From an uncultured Verrucomicrobiales bacterium (lineage in GTDB: Bacteria; Verrucomicrobiota; Verrucomicrobiia; Verrucomicrobiales; Akkermansiaceae): a stretch of 64,000 nucleotides of DNA. Positions 1 through 8,764 of the stretch are shown piece after piece. Each line of letters opens with the position of its first letter. The first letter of the stretch is position 1. Location of the stretch: positions 62,001 to 126,000 of the forward strand of contig CALFBI010000009.1 of assembly GCA_937951675.1 (NCBI GenBank). Direction: 5' to 3'. The translations under genes and the position numbers were made by a program. Under the pieces are notes generated by a model. It was not told the DNA's origin and searched no databases. It saw nothing but the letters and a program-made list of their open reading frames with translations.

Positions 1-708
1 CCATGCACGGTAAGGAGTCTTTATATAGATTCCCTCACTTCCTCCTGCAGCGCGAAATCCAACCCCTTTTAACTTCCCGCCAAAGGTGCGGTTTCTTTGC
101 GTATCTGGAATTTTATCTTTAACAGAATCTAAGTTTTGCTGAGTAATGAGTCGGTCTCGTAAAAGGTTTTGAGATTCGTTCCGATGATAAAACTGCACTT
201 CATCTCCAGTGAAATCAACTTGATCGGGCCGTGTGATGACCTCTCCCTGATACTGCATGTAGCTTAATGATGGATGACGACGATGCTTCGGCATTTCACG
301 GTCATTCAGCCTCCATGCTTCATAAGACGCTTTCGTATGGATCGGGCGAGCACTCTCGATCACCACATGGGCTACCGGACGCTCGATTTCACACCAAAAT
401 TGCACGATGACCCGTTCCTCACCTTTTCCAACGGACACTTCGACCCACCCTTCTTCCAGGTGAAGGTGTTGGCAGAAATGGTTCTGGGTAAGGAAGACTC
501 CCTCTTCAAATTGAATTCTCCCCCGACCTAGAGTCAGCATTTGATTGTTCTCATCAAAGCTCCCCCCTTTCCCTAGATAAAAAAGGATCTCGTTTTTCTC
601 GACCCAAATCGTCAAAGCTAAGTCATGACCTCCACAGGGCATCACATCTTTGCTCGATTCACTGGGACTCTCCCAGATCACATCATATTCTTGTAATAAG
701 GATTTCAT
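1..708 (-). CDS. DUF5703-domain glycoside-hydrolase-like protein, 3' end cut by window edge
   Basis: The first 236 residues are visible and the reading frame runs off the left edge. The start is the ATG at 708, eight bases after the stop of the gene before it, so the two are probably co-transcribed. The N-terminus (YDVIWESPS, then VMPCGGHDLALTIWVEKN, then ILFYLGKGGSFDE, then LTLGRGRIQF) matches the DUF5703 N-terminal domain, which in Verrucomicrobia and Bacteroidetes precedes a glycoside hydrolase catalytic region resembling GH95. A later VQFYHRNES stretch also fits that domain. No signal peptide is seen at this start. The catalytic region lies outside the window, so the substrate cannot be given. 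Confidence 0.75.
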   Translation of the reverse strand, partial: MKSLLQEYDVIWESPSESSKDVMPCGGHDLALTIWVEKNEILFYLGKGGSFDENNQMLTLGRGRIQFEEGVFLTQNHFCQHLHLEEGWVEVSVGKGEERVIVQFWCEIERPVAHVVIESARPIHTKASYEAWRLNDREMPKHRRHPSLSYMQYQGEVITRPDQVDFTGDEVQFYHRNESQNLLRDRLITQQNLDSVKDKIPDTQRNRTFGGKLKGVGFRAAGGSEGIYIKTPYRAW

Positions 709-716
709 ACTTTCAC

Positions 717-1334
717 TCAAAAATTAATAAGGTCACCCATCCGGTTTCGAAAAAGACGTTCTGTCTGTAAAAAAAGATCACTCTCTTCCACGTCTTTTCG
801 CGCTTGTTTCAAGAGCTGTTTCAAGGCTCTTTCTTGATCTTTCGGAGTCAATTTATTGAGCATACCATTCTCGGAGTGATAAACTTCATAGTCTTTCAGC
901 TCCAGGCTCAATATTTTCACCGGAGGGAGTTTTTCTGGGAAAGACTGCCCGGCAAGAAACTGTAAGGAAGAAAACTCCTTGAGATCATAACCCGTTTTCA
1001 CCTGGAATTTTCCTTTTAAGATCAGCAGGTTATCACTCCCCATCCAGCGAGTTTTATACTTAATAATCGAGATCGAGGTCTGATTCATCAACGCCAATTC
1101 AGCAATTTCTTCATTCTCCAAAAGGAGGCTCTCTCCTTCCACTCTCACCTCTGAATGCGTGAGTTGCGAAAGCGCTTTTGAAAACTTCTCCAGAGGAGAG
1201 CTGAAAAGGTCAATCCCTCGCCACATCACAAAGCCCAGCACCATTAAAAAAATAAAAAAAAGCCCCTTTAATAGCCACTTTGCTAAGCCAGAAGCGCCCT
1301 TTTGAGCCTCTTTGTTACGTTCCCCTTTCTTCAT
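717..1334 (-). CDS. Hypothetical single-pass membrane protein
   Basis: About 205 residues. I chose the ATG at 1334 over an upstream TTG at 1388, because the latter would leave only 16 bases to the divergent gene. A Lys-rich N-terminus (MKKGERNKEAQKG) is followed by one hydrophobic segment (WLLKGLFFIFLMVLGFVMW, about residues 20-40), so the protein is probably anchored with its C-terminal 160 residues in the periplasm. That part contains alternating hydrophobic stretches and an Arg/Lys-rich helix near the end. I recognise no family. It lies directly upstream of the DUF5703 gene and may be transcribed with it, but nothing in the sequence ties its function to polysaccharide use. Confidence 0.6.
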   Translation of the reverse strand: MKKGERNKEAQKGASGLAKWLLKGLFFIFLMVLGFVMWRGIDLFSSPLEKFSKALSQLTHSEVRVEGESLLLENEEIAELALMNQTSISIIKYKTRWMGSDNLLILKGKFQVKTGYDLKEFSSLQFLAGQSFPEKLPPVKILSLELKDYEVYHSENGMLNKLTPKDQERALKQLLKQARKDVEESDLFLQTERLFRNRMGDLINF

Positions 1335-1404
1335 CTTCTTGTTTACTCTTGCTTGATGCTGCGAATTTCGTTCACTCCCTTGCAACAAATCATTTTATTT
1401 ATTC

Positions 1405-1908
1405 GTGCAAGCTTACCAAATCTACCAACAACTCCCTTCGGAAATCGTCAACGAAATGCTTCAGTTCTTTCGAGATGAAGAACGTGACCTTTATAAAAGC
1501 GCGCTGACGAGCCTCGCTCAAGACCGGAAATTGCGTCCTGTCTTCATTCAGAAAAAACCGCTTCCGGCTCAGTTTGAATGGTTCCATAAGAGTCTCAAAG
1601 TCAAAAGCTGTAATATGATTGGAGAGCACCTCCTTCAGATGTGGCTCATGAAGGGGAAACAAGCCCTCTTAACCTCTTTCTGCGATGGAGTTGGTATCGA
1701 ACACGATGGCGAAGGTTCGGTAGACGAACTTCCTGAAACGATTGATGCTTCTAAGCTTAAAACCACGGTGGATCAACTTCTTGAGAAAGAGCACTCCATT
1801 GTGGTCGCTCTTTACCTGCAGGTCTTCAATATGCAGCAAACAGGTGGCTGGGATAGCCTCACTGAGTTACTTGCTCAAGACGAGCGCTTAAAGCTCGAAG
1901 TCGCCTGA
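1405..1908 (+). CDS. Protein of unknown function (167 aa)
   Basis: The open frame starts at GTG 1405; no ATG lies upstream in frame before a stop, and the next in-frame ATG is about 17 codons further in. The product is soluble, helical and acidic at the C-terminus. It starts AYQIYQQLPSEIVNEMLQFF, continues with Lys-rich and Trp-containing helices, and ends with KLKTTVDQLLEKEHSIV and GGWDSLTELLAQDERL. There is no signal peptide or membrane segment. The regular codon use and the terminator just downstream support a real gene. I recognise no domain. Confidence 0.6.
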   Translation: MQAYQIYQQLPSEIVNEMLQFFRDEERDLYKSALTSLAQDRKLRPVFIQKKPLPAQFEWFHKSLKVKSCNMIGEHLLQMWLMKGKQALLTSFCDGVGIEHDGEGSVDELPETIDASKLKTTVDQLLEKEHSIVVALYLQVFNMQQTGGWDSLTELLAQDERLKLEVA

Positions 1909-1935
1909 GTTTTTTCTCAGCTCTCTTAACATCAA

Positions 1936-1970
1936 AATCCCGTAGGATTCTCTTCCCCGCGGGATTCTTT
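1936..1970 (+). terminator. Rho-independent terminator after the 1405-1908 gene
   Basis: Seven-base arms AATCCCG (1936-1942) and CGGGATT (1960-1966) are followed by CTTTT. It lies 28 bases past the stop and before the helicase gene. Confidence 0.6.
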
Positions 1971-1995
1971 TGTGCCCTTTTCTCTTTCCCCCTAA

Positions 1996-3993
1996 ATGGC
2001 CTTTTCCTTCGACAGCCTCAATACCGCGCAACGAGATGCGGTGAATCATCTTGATGGTCCTCTTTTAGTCTTAGCTGGAGCAGGCACCGGGAAAACCCGC
2101 ACCGTGATCTGCCGAATCGCGCATATGCTCAAACGCGGGATCAAACCGGAAGAGATTCTCGCCGTGACGTTCACCAATAAAGCGGCGCGAGAAATGCAAG
2201 ACCGGATCGGTGGCATGGTAAGCCGAAAGCAGGCTAAACTCATGACGGTCAGCACCTTTCACTCCCTCTGCGTGCGAGTCTTACGAGAAGACATTAGCGT
2301 TCTTGGCTATAAAAAGAATTTCGCGATCTTTGCCGGAAATGATCAACAGGGACTCGCTAAGCAACTCATCATTCGAAAAGGAGGCTCGAAAGAAAAACTC
2401 AAACCTGGAGAGGTTCTCTCCGTGATCTCGAAGCAAAAAAATGCGGGCGAACCCATGGAGGACATCGAAGACGACCTCATCGCCAGCATTGCAATTGCCT
2501 ACCAGAACGAATTAAGAGCTCAGAATGCCGTCGACTTCGATGACCTTCTTATCTTAGCCGAACGAGCACTGCGCGAACATGCCCCGGTCCGGCACAAGTG
2601 GCAGGCTCGTTATTCCCGTATCACGGTTGATGAGTTTCAAGATACGAATGGGCTGCAAATGTCCTTACTCCAACAGCTCGTCCCGGCCCCTTACCACCTT
2701 TGCGTGGTAGGTGATGATGACCAATCCATTTATGGTTGGCGAGGCGCTGACGTTGCGAATATTTTAGAATTCGAACGCTTCTTCCCTAATCCAAAAATCG
2801 TGCGCCTGGAAGAAAACTATCGAAGTTCACAGGCCATTCTCGATACTGCTAACAGCTTGATTCGTCATAATGCCGGGCGAAGAGAAAAACAACTACGTGC
2901 CACTAAAGCAGGAGGTGAACTAGTTCGAGTCATCAGCATGCCTGGCGATGACGAAGAGGCCGACTGGGTTGCAGAAGACATGCTCGTTCGCAATGGCACG
3001 CAAAGTCGTCGATGGGAAGAGCTTGCGGTCTTATTCCGAACCAATGGACAGATCCGGAGGATGGAGATGGCTTTAAGAAATCTTAAAATCCCCTACCGAC
3101 TGATTGGTGCTCAGAGCTTTTACGACCGCTCCGAGGTAAGAGATGTCATGGCCTATGTTCAAGTCTTGAACGACCCTACTACAGACCTAGGCATTTTACG
3201 CATCCTGAACTCCCCCCCCCGAGGAATTGGACAAAGCACGGCCATGTTAGCCATCGATCATAGCCGTGACCTGGATCAACCGGTCTGGTCAACTTTACGC
3301 TCCGATGATTTTCTAAACTCGCTCTCAACAAAAGCGGCCAATTCCATCCGACAATTTGTCCTCCTGATCTCCCAAGCTCGAGCCAAGATTGAAGATGGGG
3401 GTCCCGCTCGAGCTGCGGCAGTGCTCAAGGACCTTATCGATGAAACGGATTATGAAGCGTGGATTCTACGCCAATGCAAAACCGATCGCGAACGAGATCA
3501 GCGCCGCGAAGGAATCTACGACTCGATTGTCTCCCTCCGCGAAGCTGGCGAAAAAGGAAAAACACTTCAACAGTTCCTCGATGCCGCGGCCCTCGCTGCA
3601 GACCGTGAAACAGATGATGTGGAATCTAAGTCTGGAGTCACCTTGATCACGATGCATGCCTCCAAAGGCCTCGAATTCCCGATCGTCTACCTCGTCGGAC
3701 TTGAGCAAGGAATCCTCCCCCATATTAGAAGTGTCAATGAAGGAACTCTCGATGAGGAAAGGCGCCTCTTATACGTCGCCATTACCCGAGCCGAAGAATC
3801 CCTTGTCATTAGTTATTGCTCTACTCGTAAAAAGTATGGAGACATCGTCTCTTGCCTCCCAAGTAAATTCCTCGATGAGCTCGATGAAACTTTCATCATT
3901 ACCGAAGACTATGAAGATATCATGGGTGCTGAAGCCAGCGATGATGAGCTCGACAGCTTTTTCGGAGCTTTTCGAACGGAGGTAGACGAGTAA
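1996..3993 (+). CDS. UvrD/Rep-family ATP-dependent 3'-5' DNA helicase
   Basis: This 665-residue superfamily 1A helicase unwinds DNA 3' to 5' in repair or replication restart. Motifs run in the expected order: Q-motif region (LNTAQRDAV), Walker A GAGTGKT (about 28-34), motif Ia VTFTNKAAREM, Walker B DEFQDT (212-217), motif III GDDDQSIYGWRGA (about 239-251), motif IV EENYRS, motif V TMHASKGLEF and motif VI YVAITRAEE. The length is close to E. coli Rep (673) and shorter than UvrD/PcrA (about 720), and the long C-terminal tail that binds RNA polymerase in PcrA is missing. The start has no Shine-Dalgarno sequence, only a pyrimidine run. The Fe-S carrier gene follows 36 bases later. Rep or a short PcrA are equally good names. 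Confidence 0.93.
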   Translation: MAFSFDSLNTAQRDAVNHLDGPLLVLAGAGTGKTRTVICRIAHMLKRGIKPEEILAVTFTNKAAREMQDRIGGMVSRKQAKLMTVSTFHSLCVRVLREDISVLGYKKNFAIFAGNDQQGLAKQLIIRKGGSKEKLKPGEVLSVISKQKNAGEPMEDIEDDLIASIAIAYQNELRAQNAVDFDDLLILAERALREHAPVRHKWQARYSRITVDEFQDTNGLQMSLLQQLVPAPYHLCVVGDDDQSIYGWRGADVANILEFERFFPNPKIVRLEENYRSSQAILDTANSLIRHNAGRREKQLRATKAGGELVRVISMPGDDEEADWVAEDMLVRNGTQSRRWEELAVLFRTNGQIRRMEMALRNLKIPYRLIGAQSFYDRSEVRDVMAYVQVLNDPTTDLGILRILNSPPRGIGQSTAMLAIDHSRDLDQPVWSTLRSDDFLNSLSTKAANSIRQFVLLISQARAKIEDGGPARAAAVLKDLIDETDYEAWILRQCKTDRERDQRREGIYDSIVSLREAGEKGKTLQQFLDAAALAADRETDDVESKSGVTLITMHASKGLEFPIVYLVGLEQGILPHIRSVNEGTLDEERRLLYVAITRAEESLVISYCSTRKKYGDIVSCLPSKFLDELDETFIITEDYEDIMGAEASDDELDSFFGAFRTEVDE

Positions 3994-4029
3994 AGAAGGG
4001 AGTGCTAAAGTCTTTTCCAGATCAACATC

Positions 4030-4389
4030 ATGGCGATTAATTACAAAATCGGGAATGAATCCCTCGTTAAAGTTCTCAATGGAGCTTCTCAGCACCTCTG
4101 TGCTCTCCTTGAAAAGCAAGGGCGGCTCACGGAAGGCGCTTTGCGTATCGCGGTGATTGGGGGTGGCTGCAGTGGCCTCCAATACAAAATGGACCTCGTC
4201 GACGGCCCCCGTGACCGAGATATCATGGTCGAATCCAATTCGGTCCGAGTCGTGATTGATCCCAAAAGTGCGCTTTTTGTGAGTGGAAGTGAATTAGATT
4301 ACTCCGACGACCTTCAACAAGGAGGCTTCAAAGTGACCAACCCGAATGCCGCAGTAACCTGCTCTTGTGGTGAAAGTTTTGCCGCTTAA
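4030..4389 (+). CDS. A-type iron-sulfur carrier protein (IscA/ErpA/HesB family)
   Basis: This 119-residue protein accepts or delivers Fe-S clusters during maturation of apoproteins in the cytoplasm. The three conserved cysteines of the family are present: Cys47 in GGGCSGLQY, and Cys111 and Cys113 in the C-terminal CSCG motif. The length is slightly above the usual 107-114 because of the N-terminus. The J-domain gene follows 26 bases later, so the pair looks like a remnant of an isc-type operon without iscS, iscU or hscA. Whether it is IscA, ErpA or SufA cannot be decided from sequence alone. Confidence 0.9.
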   Translation: MAINYKIGNESLVKVLNGASQHLCALLEKQGRLTEGALRIAVIGGGCSGLQYKMDLVDGPRDRDIMVESNSVRVVIDPKSALFVSGSELDYSDDLQQGGFKVTNPNAAVTCSCGESFAA

Positions 4390-4415
4390 TTTTCACGAAT
4401 ACCTTTCTTTGGTTC

Positions 4416-4955
4416 ATGAGTCAAAACGCATTTGAGCAATTCGGTTGGGCTTCTCGCCTCGACCTCGAAGACTCCGAAATACAAACCCGGTTTCACGAAC
4501 TGAGCCTCGAAACTCACCCTGATCACGGCGGCTCACTCGAAGCTTTTGAGCGCATTTCTGAAGCACGTCAAAAGCTCCAGCATCCTCGACTCCGGCTACG
4601 TGAATGGATGAAAGCGCAAGATATTTCTCACGACGAACGAGGCAGTATTTCAAACGAGCTTATGGCGCTTTTCACTCAAGCACACGATCTTTTCTCTCAA
4701 ATCGATCGTCATCTTAAAAAGAAAGAACAGGCCAGTAGTTCCTTAGCAAAAGCTTTACTCGAAAAGGAAAATCTCTCTCACCAACAAAGCCTCCAAGACT
4801 TCCGGGCTCAATTGGAAGAATCCCAACAAGCCTGCTTTGCTCAGTTCCCTCAACTAATCGAAACACCACAAGAAGCACCTCGTTTGTTACGTGACCTCAC
4901 CTTTCTCGATAAATGGATTGCAGAGTGCCAGCGTCGTTTTTCTTCCCTCTGGTAA
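4416..4955 (+). CDS. hscB: HscB-like J-domain co-chaperone
   Basis: A 179-residue protein with an N-terminal J domain carrying the diagnostic HPD motif (residues 34-36, in LETHPDHGG). A helical C-terminal region follows, of the size seen in HscB (171 in E. coli). HscB brings the IscU scaffold to the Hsp70 HscA and stimulates its ATPase. Its position directly after an A-type Fe-S carrier supports this role over a general DnaJ function, and DnaJ's Gly/Phe and zinc regions are absent. No hscA lies in the window, so it may use another Hsp70. Confidence 0.75.
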   Translation: MSQNAFEQFGWASRLDLEDSEIQTRFHELSLETHPDHGGSLEAFERISEARQKLQHPRLRLREWMKAQDISHDERGSISNELMALFTQAHDLFSQIDRHLKKKEQASSSLAKALLEKENLSHQQSLQDFRAQLEESQQACFAQFPQLIETPQEAPRLLRDLTFLDKWIAECQRRFSSLW

Positions 4956-4997
4956 ATTGAGACACCGCCCTTCCTTTGATTTTCATTTCCCAAATCC

Positions 4998-5795
4998 GTG
5001 AAACCACTCCCCTCTCCTGATACAAATCAATTCCTTCTTGCCTTTGATTTTGATGGCACCTTGCACTGCCCAGGGCAGAAACCGGCGATCTCACCTGAAC
5101 TCTTCGACATCTTAAAAGAACTACGAGAACGCCACCAAATCCGCTGGGGTATCGCCACCGGAAGAGCGCTCCCTCTCACGATACAAGGGATTCAAGAAGG
5201 AAACTTCCCGTTCCTCCCTGATTTTCTCATCTGCCGCGAACGAGATATCTTTCTCCCCGGAGAATTTGGAAACTGGACCTCACACCGCGCCTGGAATGAC
5301 AAAGCACATCGCGATCACGAAAAACTCTTTCGGAAGGCGCGGCGCTGCTTCAAAAAAATCAAACAACACATCGAGCAACACACTCAAGCACAATGGGTCG
5401 AACATGAGTATGACCCTGCCGGTATTATTTCTAGCACCGAAGCCGAAATGGAAGAGATTCTTCAAGTCGCCCAACCCTGGATCACAAAAGTCCCCAAACT
5501 CGGGTATCAAAAAAATAAAATCTATCTCCGTTTTTGCGATCTTGATTACAGTAAAGGCACTGCCTTACAAGAAGTCGGTCGAGGCTTTCATCTCGATGCT
5601 CAAAAAACTCTAGCAGCAGGAGACCAATACAACGACCTCAGCATGCTTTCTCCCAAAATAGCAAGAATGATGATCACCCCCTCGAATGCTCTCGATTCGG
5701 TCAAAAAACAAGTTACCGAAGCACAAGGATTCATCGCCACCCAAGAAGCTAGCCTAGGAGTCATCGAAGGGCTCAAGCACTATTTCCCTCGTTAA
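4998..5795 (+). CDS. HAD-superfamily (Cof-like) phosphatase
   Basis: A 265-residue hydrolase starting at GTG 4998. Motif I is FDFDGTL (residues 16-22), where the first Asp is the phosphorylated nucleophile. Motif IV is GDQYNDLSML, near residue 210, typical of Cof/SPP-type HAD enzymes with a C2 cap inserted between motifs II and III. Such enzymes dephosphorylate sugar phosphates, sucrose phosphate or phosphorylated cofactors; the substrate cannot be read from sequence. It sits 42 bases after hscB and 23 bases before truA on the same strand, so co-transcription is likely. No signal peptide is present. Confidence 0.8.
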   Translation: MKPLPSPDTNQFLLAFDFDGTLHCPGQKPAISPELFDILKELRERHQIRWGIATGRALPLTIQGIQEGNFPFLPDFLICRERDIFLPGEFGNWTSHRAWNDKAHRDHEKLFRKARRCFKKIKQHIEQHTQAQWVEHEYDPAGIISSTEAEMEEILQVAQPWITKVPKLGYQKNKIYLRFCDLDYSKGTALQEVGRGFHLDAQKTLAAGDQYNDLSMLSPKIARMMITPSNALDSVKKQVTEAQGFIATQEASLGVIEGLKHYFPR

Positions 5796-5818
5796 TTTCT
5801 TCTCACCCACATCCCTCA

Positions 5819-6586
5819 ATGTCGCGACTCAAACTTACTATTGCCTATGACGGGCGCCCTTTTGGAGGCTGGCAAGTTCAACCTAATACAGAAACAGTTC
5901 AACAGGTAATCGAAACAGCTATCGCAGACATTGCTAAAACACCGATTCGAATTCACGCCTCAGGTCGAACCGATGCAGGAGTTCACGCCCTTGGTCAAGT
6001 TGCTCATTTTGACGTGCCCTCAGATACCTCGATGAACCCCTATAATTGGGTTCCTGCTCTCAATAGCAAACTGCCTTCTTCCATTCGAATGACTGCATGC
6101 GAAGAAGTTTCTTCAGATTTCCATGCGCAATACGATGCCATTGATAAAACTTACACTTACGATCTCTGCCTAGCGCCTGTTGTCCCTCCTCTACAAGCTG
6201 GGCTCGTCTGGCACCTCCCGGTTTTACTCAACCCGCAAAGCCTTCAGGAAGCGCTTGATATCCTAAAAGGAAAACACGATTTCCAAGCCTTCGCCGCAAA
6301 GCGAGGGAATGAAACGGAAAACACCTGCTTTGTGCGGGAAATCTATCAGCTCACTTCTCATACCACCGAAAACGGCTACCGTCTCACCTTCACTGGTAAC
6401 GGCTTCCTCTATAAAATGGTGAGACTCCTCACTGGAGCCATCGTTCATACCGCCCAAGGCCGAATCTCTCCTGAAAAGCTGCAGCAACTACTAGATCAAC
6501 CAAAAAGTCTCCCCCACGGTCGCTCCCCTCACTGTGCTCCTGCTGATGGACTCATTCTGCAACAAGTGACTTATCCTTCTAGGTGA
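5819..6586 (+). CDS. truA: tRNA pseudouridine(38-40) synthase TruA
   Basis: A 255-residue enzyme that converts uridines 38-40 in the anticodon stem-loop of tRNAs to pseudouridine. The catalytic aspartate is Asp52 in the family signature SGRTDAGVHALGQVAHF. The C-terminal half has the conserved FLYKMVRLLTGAIV helix. The length is normal for bacterial TruA. The start ATG follows a pyrimidine-rich leader (CACCCACATCCCTCA) with no Shine-Dalgarno sequence. It is the last gene of the plus-strand run from 1996 and converges with the DEAD-box helicase gene. Confidence 0.95.
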   Translation: MSRLKLTIAYDGRPFGGWQVQPNTETVQQVIETAIADIAKTPIRIHASGRTDAGVHALGQVAHFDVPSDTSMNPYNWVPALNSKLPSSIRMTACEEVSSDFHAQYDAIDKTYTYDLCLAPVVPPLQAGLVWHLPVLLNPQSLQEALDILKGKHDFQAFAAKRGNETENTCFVREIYQLTSHTTENGYRLTFTGNGFLYKMVRLLTGAIVHTAQGRISPEKLQQLLDQPKSLPHGRSPHCAPADGLILQQVTYPSR

Positions 6587-6604
6587 AAAAGTGATCTTCA
6601 TTCC

Positions 6605-6647
6605 AAAAAAAGAAGGCCTGTGAAGAATTATTATCTCCACAAGCCTT
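6605..6647 (-). terminator. Rho-independent terminator of the DEAD-box helicase gene
   Basis: Ten-base arms, 6638-6647 and 6613-6622 (AAGGCTTGTG with CACAGGCCTT, one G-U pair), are followed on the minus strand by CTTTTTTT. It lies 30 bases beyond the helicase stop, between the two convergent genes. Confidence 0.8.
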
Positions 6648-6677
6648 AAAATGTTCATTTCCTTTACGAAGTTTTTA

Positions 6678-8411
6678 TTAACCCCTGTCCTCGCGGATCG
6701 GAATCGGACGGCCACGATAGCGAAGGCCTTTTGCTCCATCGACGAGCTTATCAAATTGTGATTCTTTCACCTGCACGAGACTGAAATTTGTAAGAATTTT
6801 GATCGGCCCAATACTTTGGTCTTCGATCCCGGTAGTGCGATAAAGCATCCCTGTGATTTCACCAGGTTGAGCTCCATCACGAGAACCAATCCCCATGTAA
6901 ACACTCTTGTATCCTGCGCGTGGACCTTGGGAGCGGTCGTCACGACCTCCTCCTCGGCGATCACGATCTCTTCCGCCTCCATCACGACTATCGCGGCCGC
7001 CTTCACGAGGGCGTCTTTCACGACGGTCACCACGGTCACGATCTCCTCGCTCATGACGACGAGACTCGCGCTCATTTTTGAGGCGTTCGTAGTAAGTAGG
7101 ATCGTCTTCTGGAAGTTTTTCTGCTTTAGAAAAGCTAACCTTCTCTAAATGCTGCCACAGAGCTTCGATAATCAAATCAGGATCTTCAACGAGCTCCTTA
7201 AGACTTTTAATATGTTCCTCGCTCTCACCAGGCTTCACATCAGCAAATACTTTTTTGATTAAACCTGCACGACGTTTATCGATCAGCTCATTCATTTTGG
7301 GAACTTCGCGATCTACAAATTTCGTCTCAGTTGCCTTTTGTATATACTTACTTAAGCCTAACTCCCGGTTCGTGATCAGGTTAATCGCTAATCCTTCACG
7401 GCCAGCTCTTCCGGTCCGACCAATCCGGTGAATATAATCTTCTGAATCTCTTGGAATCTCTAAGTTGATCACTAAATCAATATCGTCAACATCAAGACCA
7501 CGCCCTGCTACGTCTGTTGCAACCAGGCAACGAATTTTTCCTGTTCGGAAAGCATTCATCACCCGCTCACGCATGACCTGGTTCATATCACCATGAAGTC
7601 GATCGACTCGATGCCCTCTTTCGGCAAGGTAATCTGCGGCACGATCAACCATTGCTTTTGTATTTGCAAAAACAATTGATAAGCGAGGATTCTCCACTTC
7701 GATCAAACGAGAAAGAACTTCGAATTTACCGCGTGATGAAACTTCACAAACTTGTTGGGTAACAGAATCAGCAGTCCGGTTTTTTCCTTTAATTTCAACC
7801 GTTTGCGGAGAATTACCGAATTTATCGATCAGACGTCTAACGGGTGAGTTCATCGTCGCAGAGAAGAAGAGCATTTGCTTATTCTCTGGAAGATGGTCAA
7901 GGAGACTTTCCATCTCTTCACGGAACCCCATATCAAGCATCCGGTCTGCTTCATCTAAAACAGTATAACCCACTCTATCGACTCGGAGCGTGCCGCGACG
8001 AAGGTGATCTGAAAGACGGCCTGGTGTTCCTACCACAATTTGAGGACCACGACGAAGAACTTCAATTTGTTTACCAATCGGAGCACCTCCATAAAGTGCT
8101 TCGATTTGAAGGCCTCGCATATTACCAGCAAGTTTACGTATCTCAGCAGCCACCTGTAAGCCTAGCTCACGAGTCGGGCATACCACTAAAGCCTGCACCT
8201 GGCGTAATTCGGGATCAATACTATGAAGAATAGGAAGACCAAAGGCCGCTGTTTTTCCTGAACCAGTTGGTGATAATCCTACGAAATCACCTCCTGCTAG
8301 CACCAATGGAATCGTGCTACTTTGAATATCGGTAGGTTCCGTAAAACCTAATCCGTTAACTGTCTCTACAAGTTCTGGCCGTAGCCCGAGGTCCGCAAAT
8401 GTCACGCTCAT
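6678..8411 (-). CDS. deaD: DEAD-box RNA helicase with DbpA-type RNA-binding domain
   Basis: This 577-residue ATP-dependent RNA helicase probably acts in ribosome assembly and cold adaptation. Q motif (FADLGLRPELVETVNGLGF), Walker A PTGSGKT, DEAD (in VLDEADRMLDMGF), SAT (FFSATM) and HRIGRTGRAG are all present. After the helicase core, a helical linker leads to an Arg/Gly/Asp-rich low-complexity stretch (about residues 445-495) and then a DbpA-like RNA-binding fold (YMGIGSRDGAQPGEITGML to the end, with RGRPIPIREDRG). This order is that of DeaD/CsdA rather than of RhlB or RhlE. The gene is monocistronic between a terminator and a long leader. The symbol is a best family match. Confidence 0.9.
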   Translation of the reverse strand: MSVTFADLGLRPELVETVNGLGFTEPTDIQSSTIPLVLAGGDFVGLSPTGSGKTAAFGLPILHSIDPELRQVQALVVCPTRELGLQVAAEIRKLAGNMRGLQIEALYGGAPIGKQIEVLRRGPQIVVGTPGRLSDHLRRGTLRVDRVGYTVLDEADRMLDMGFREEMESLLDHLPENKQMLFFSATMNSPVRRLIDKFGNSPQTVEIKGKNRTADSVTQQVCEVSSRGKFEVLSRLIEVENPRLSIVFANTKAMVDRAADYLAERGHRVDRLHGDMNQVMRERVMNAFRTGKIRCLVATDVAGRGLDVDDIDLVINLEIPRDSEDYIHRIGRTGRAGREGLAINLITNRELGLSKYIQKATETKFVDREVPKMNELIDKRRAGLIKKVFADVKPGESEEHIKSLKELVEDPDLIIEALWQHLEKVSFSKAEKLPEDDPTYYERLKNERESRRHERGDRDRGDRRERRPREGGRDSRDGGGRDRDRRGGGRDDRSQGPRAGYKSVYMGIGSRDGAQPGEITGMLYRTTGIEDQSIGPIKILTNFSLVQVKESQFDKLVDGAKGLRYRGRPIPIREDRG

Positions 8412-8764
8412 ATATATTTTGGTTGCTACGACACTGACTCCTCATAACGACCCTTCGATATCTGAGCTTGCTGGCGTAATAGCCGGACCCTCTCCGGGTT
8501 TTTTCCGAATAGCAAGAAAATTTGCTCTTCTACACCTAAAATCCGATCACCTACTCATCACGCTCTTTCCTCACTCGGCAAAGAAGCCTCTTTTTTAAAA
8601 AATATGGTGTCTACCTTCATAAAGCCTACCCTCAAAAACACCACACACCCCCGAAATAAATGAAAATAGATTAATATTAAGTAAGTTATGTTTATTTTAA
8701 AAATAGTTAAGAAAGATTAGAAATAAATTGACCTTTATTAAAATTTATAAAACAATTCCCCTTG
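8412..8764. other. Intergenic region between divergent deaD and the LysM gene
   Basis: A 353-base divergent region. The part near deaD has balanced composition and a nested hairpin (8467-8516, listed separately). The part from about 8580 to 8760 is very AT-rich, with TTGACC near 8729 and several TATAA-like stretches, so it probably holds the LysM promoter; the boxes are not spaced well enough to call. No open reading frame or tRNA was seen. Confidence 0.5.
8467..8516. promoter_or_regulatory. Nested hairpin in the leader of the DEAD-box gene
   Basis: An outer stem CTTGCT (8467-8472) with AGCAAG (8511-8516) encloses an inner stem CCGGA (8483-8487) with TCCGG (8493-8497). The inner stem is followed on the plus strand by a run of six T (8499-8504). 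Read on the minus strand, this is about 55-100 bases before the deaD start, where cold-shock helicase genes often carry a structured leader. Read on the plus strand, the inner stem plus T-run resembles a terminator, though no plus-strand gene lies upstream. Function is unproven. Confidence 0.4.

Noticed and set aside
6767-7148. Overlapping open frames on both strands in the Arg/Gly region of the helicase
   Set aside because: They are shadows created by the low-complexity coding sequence of the DEAD-box gene.
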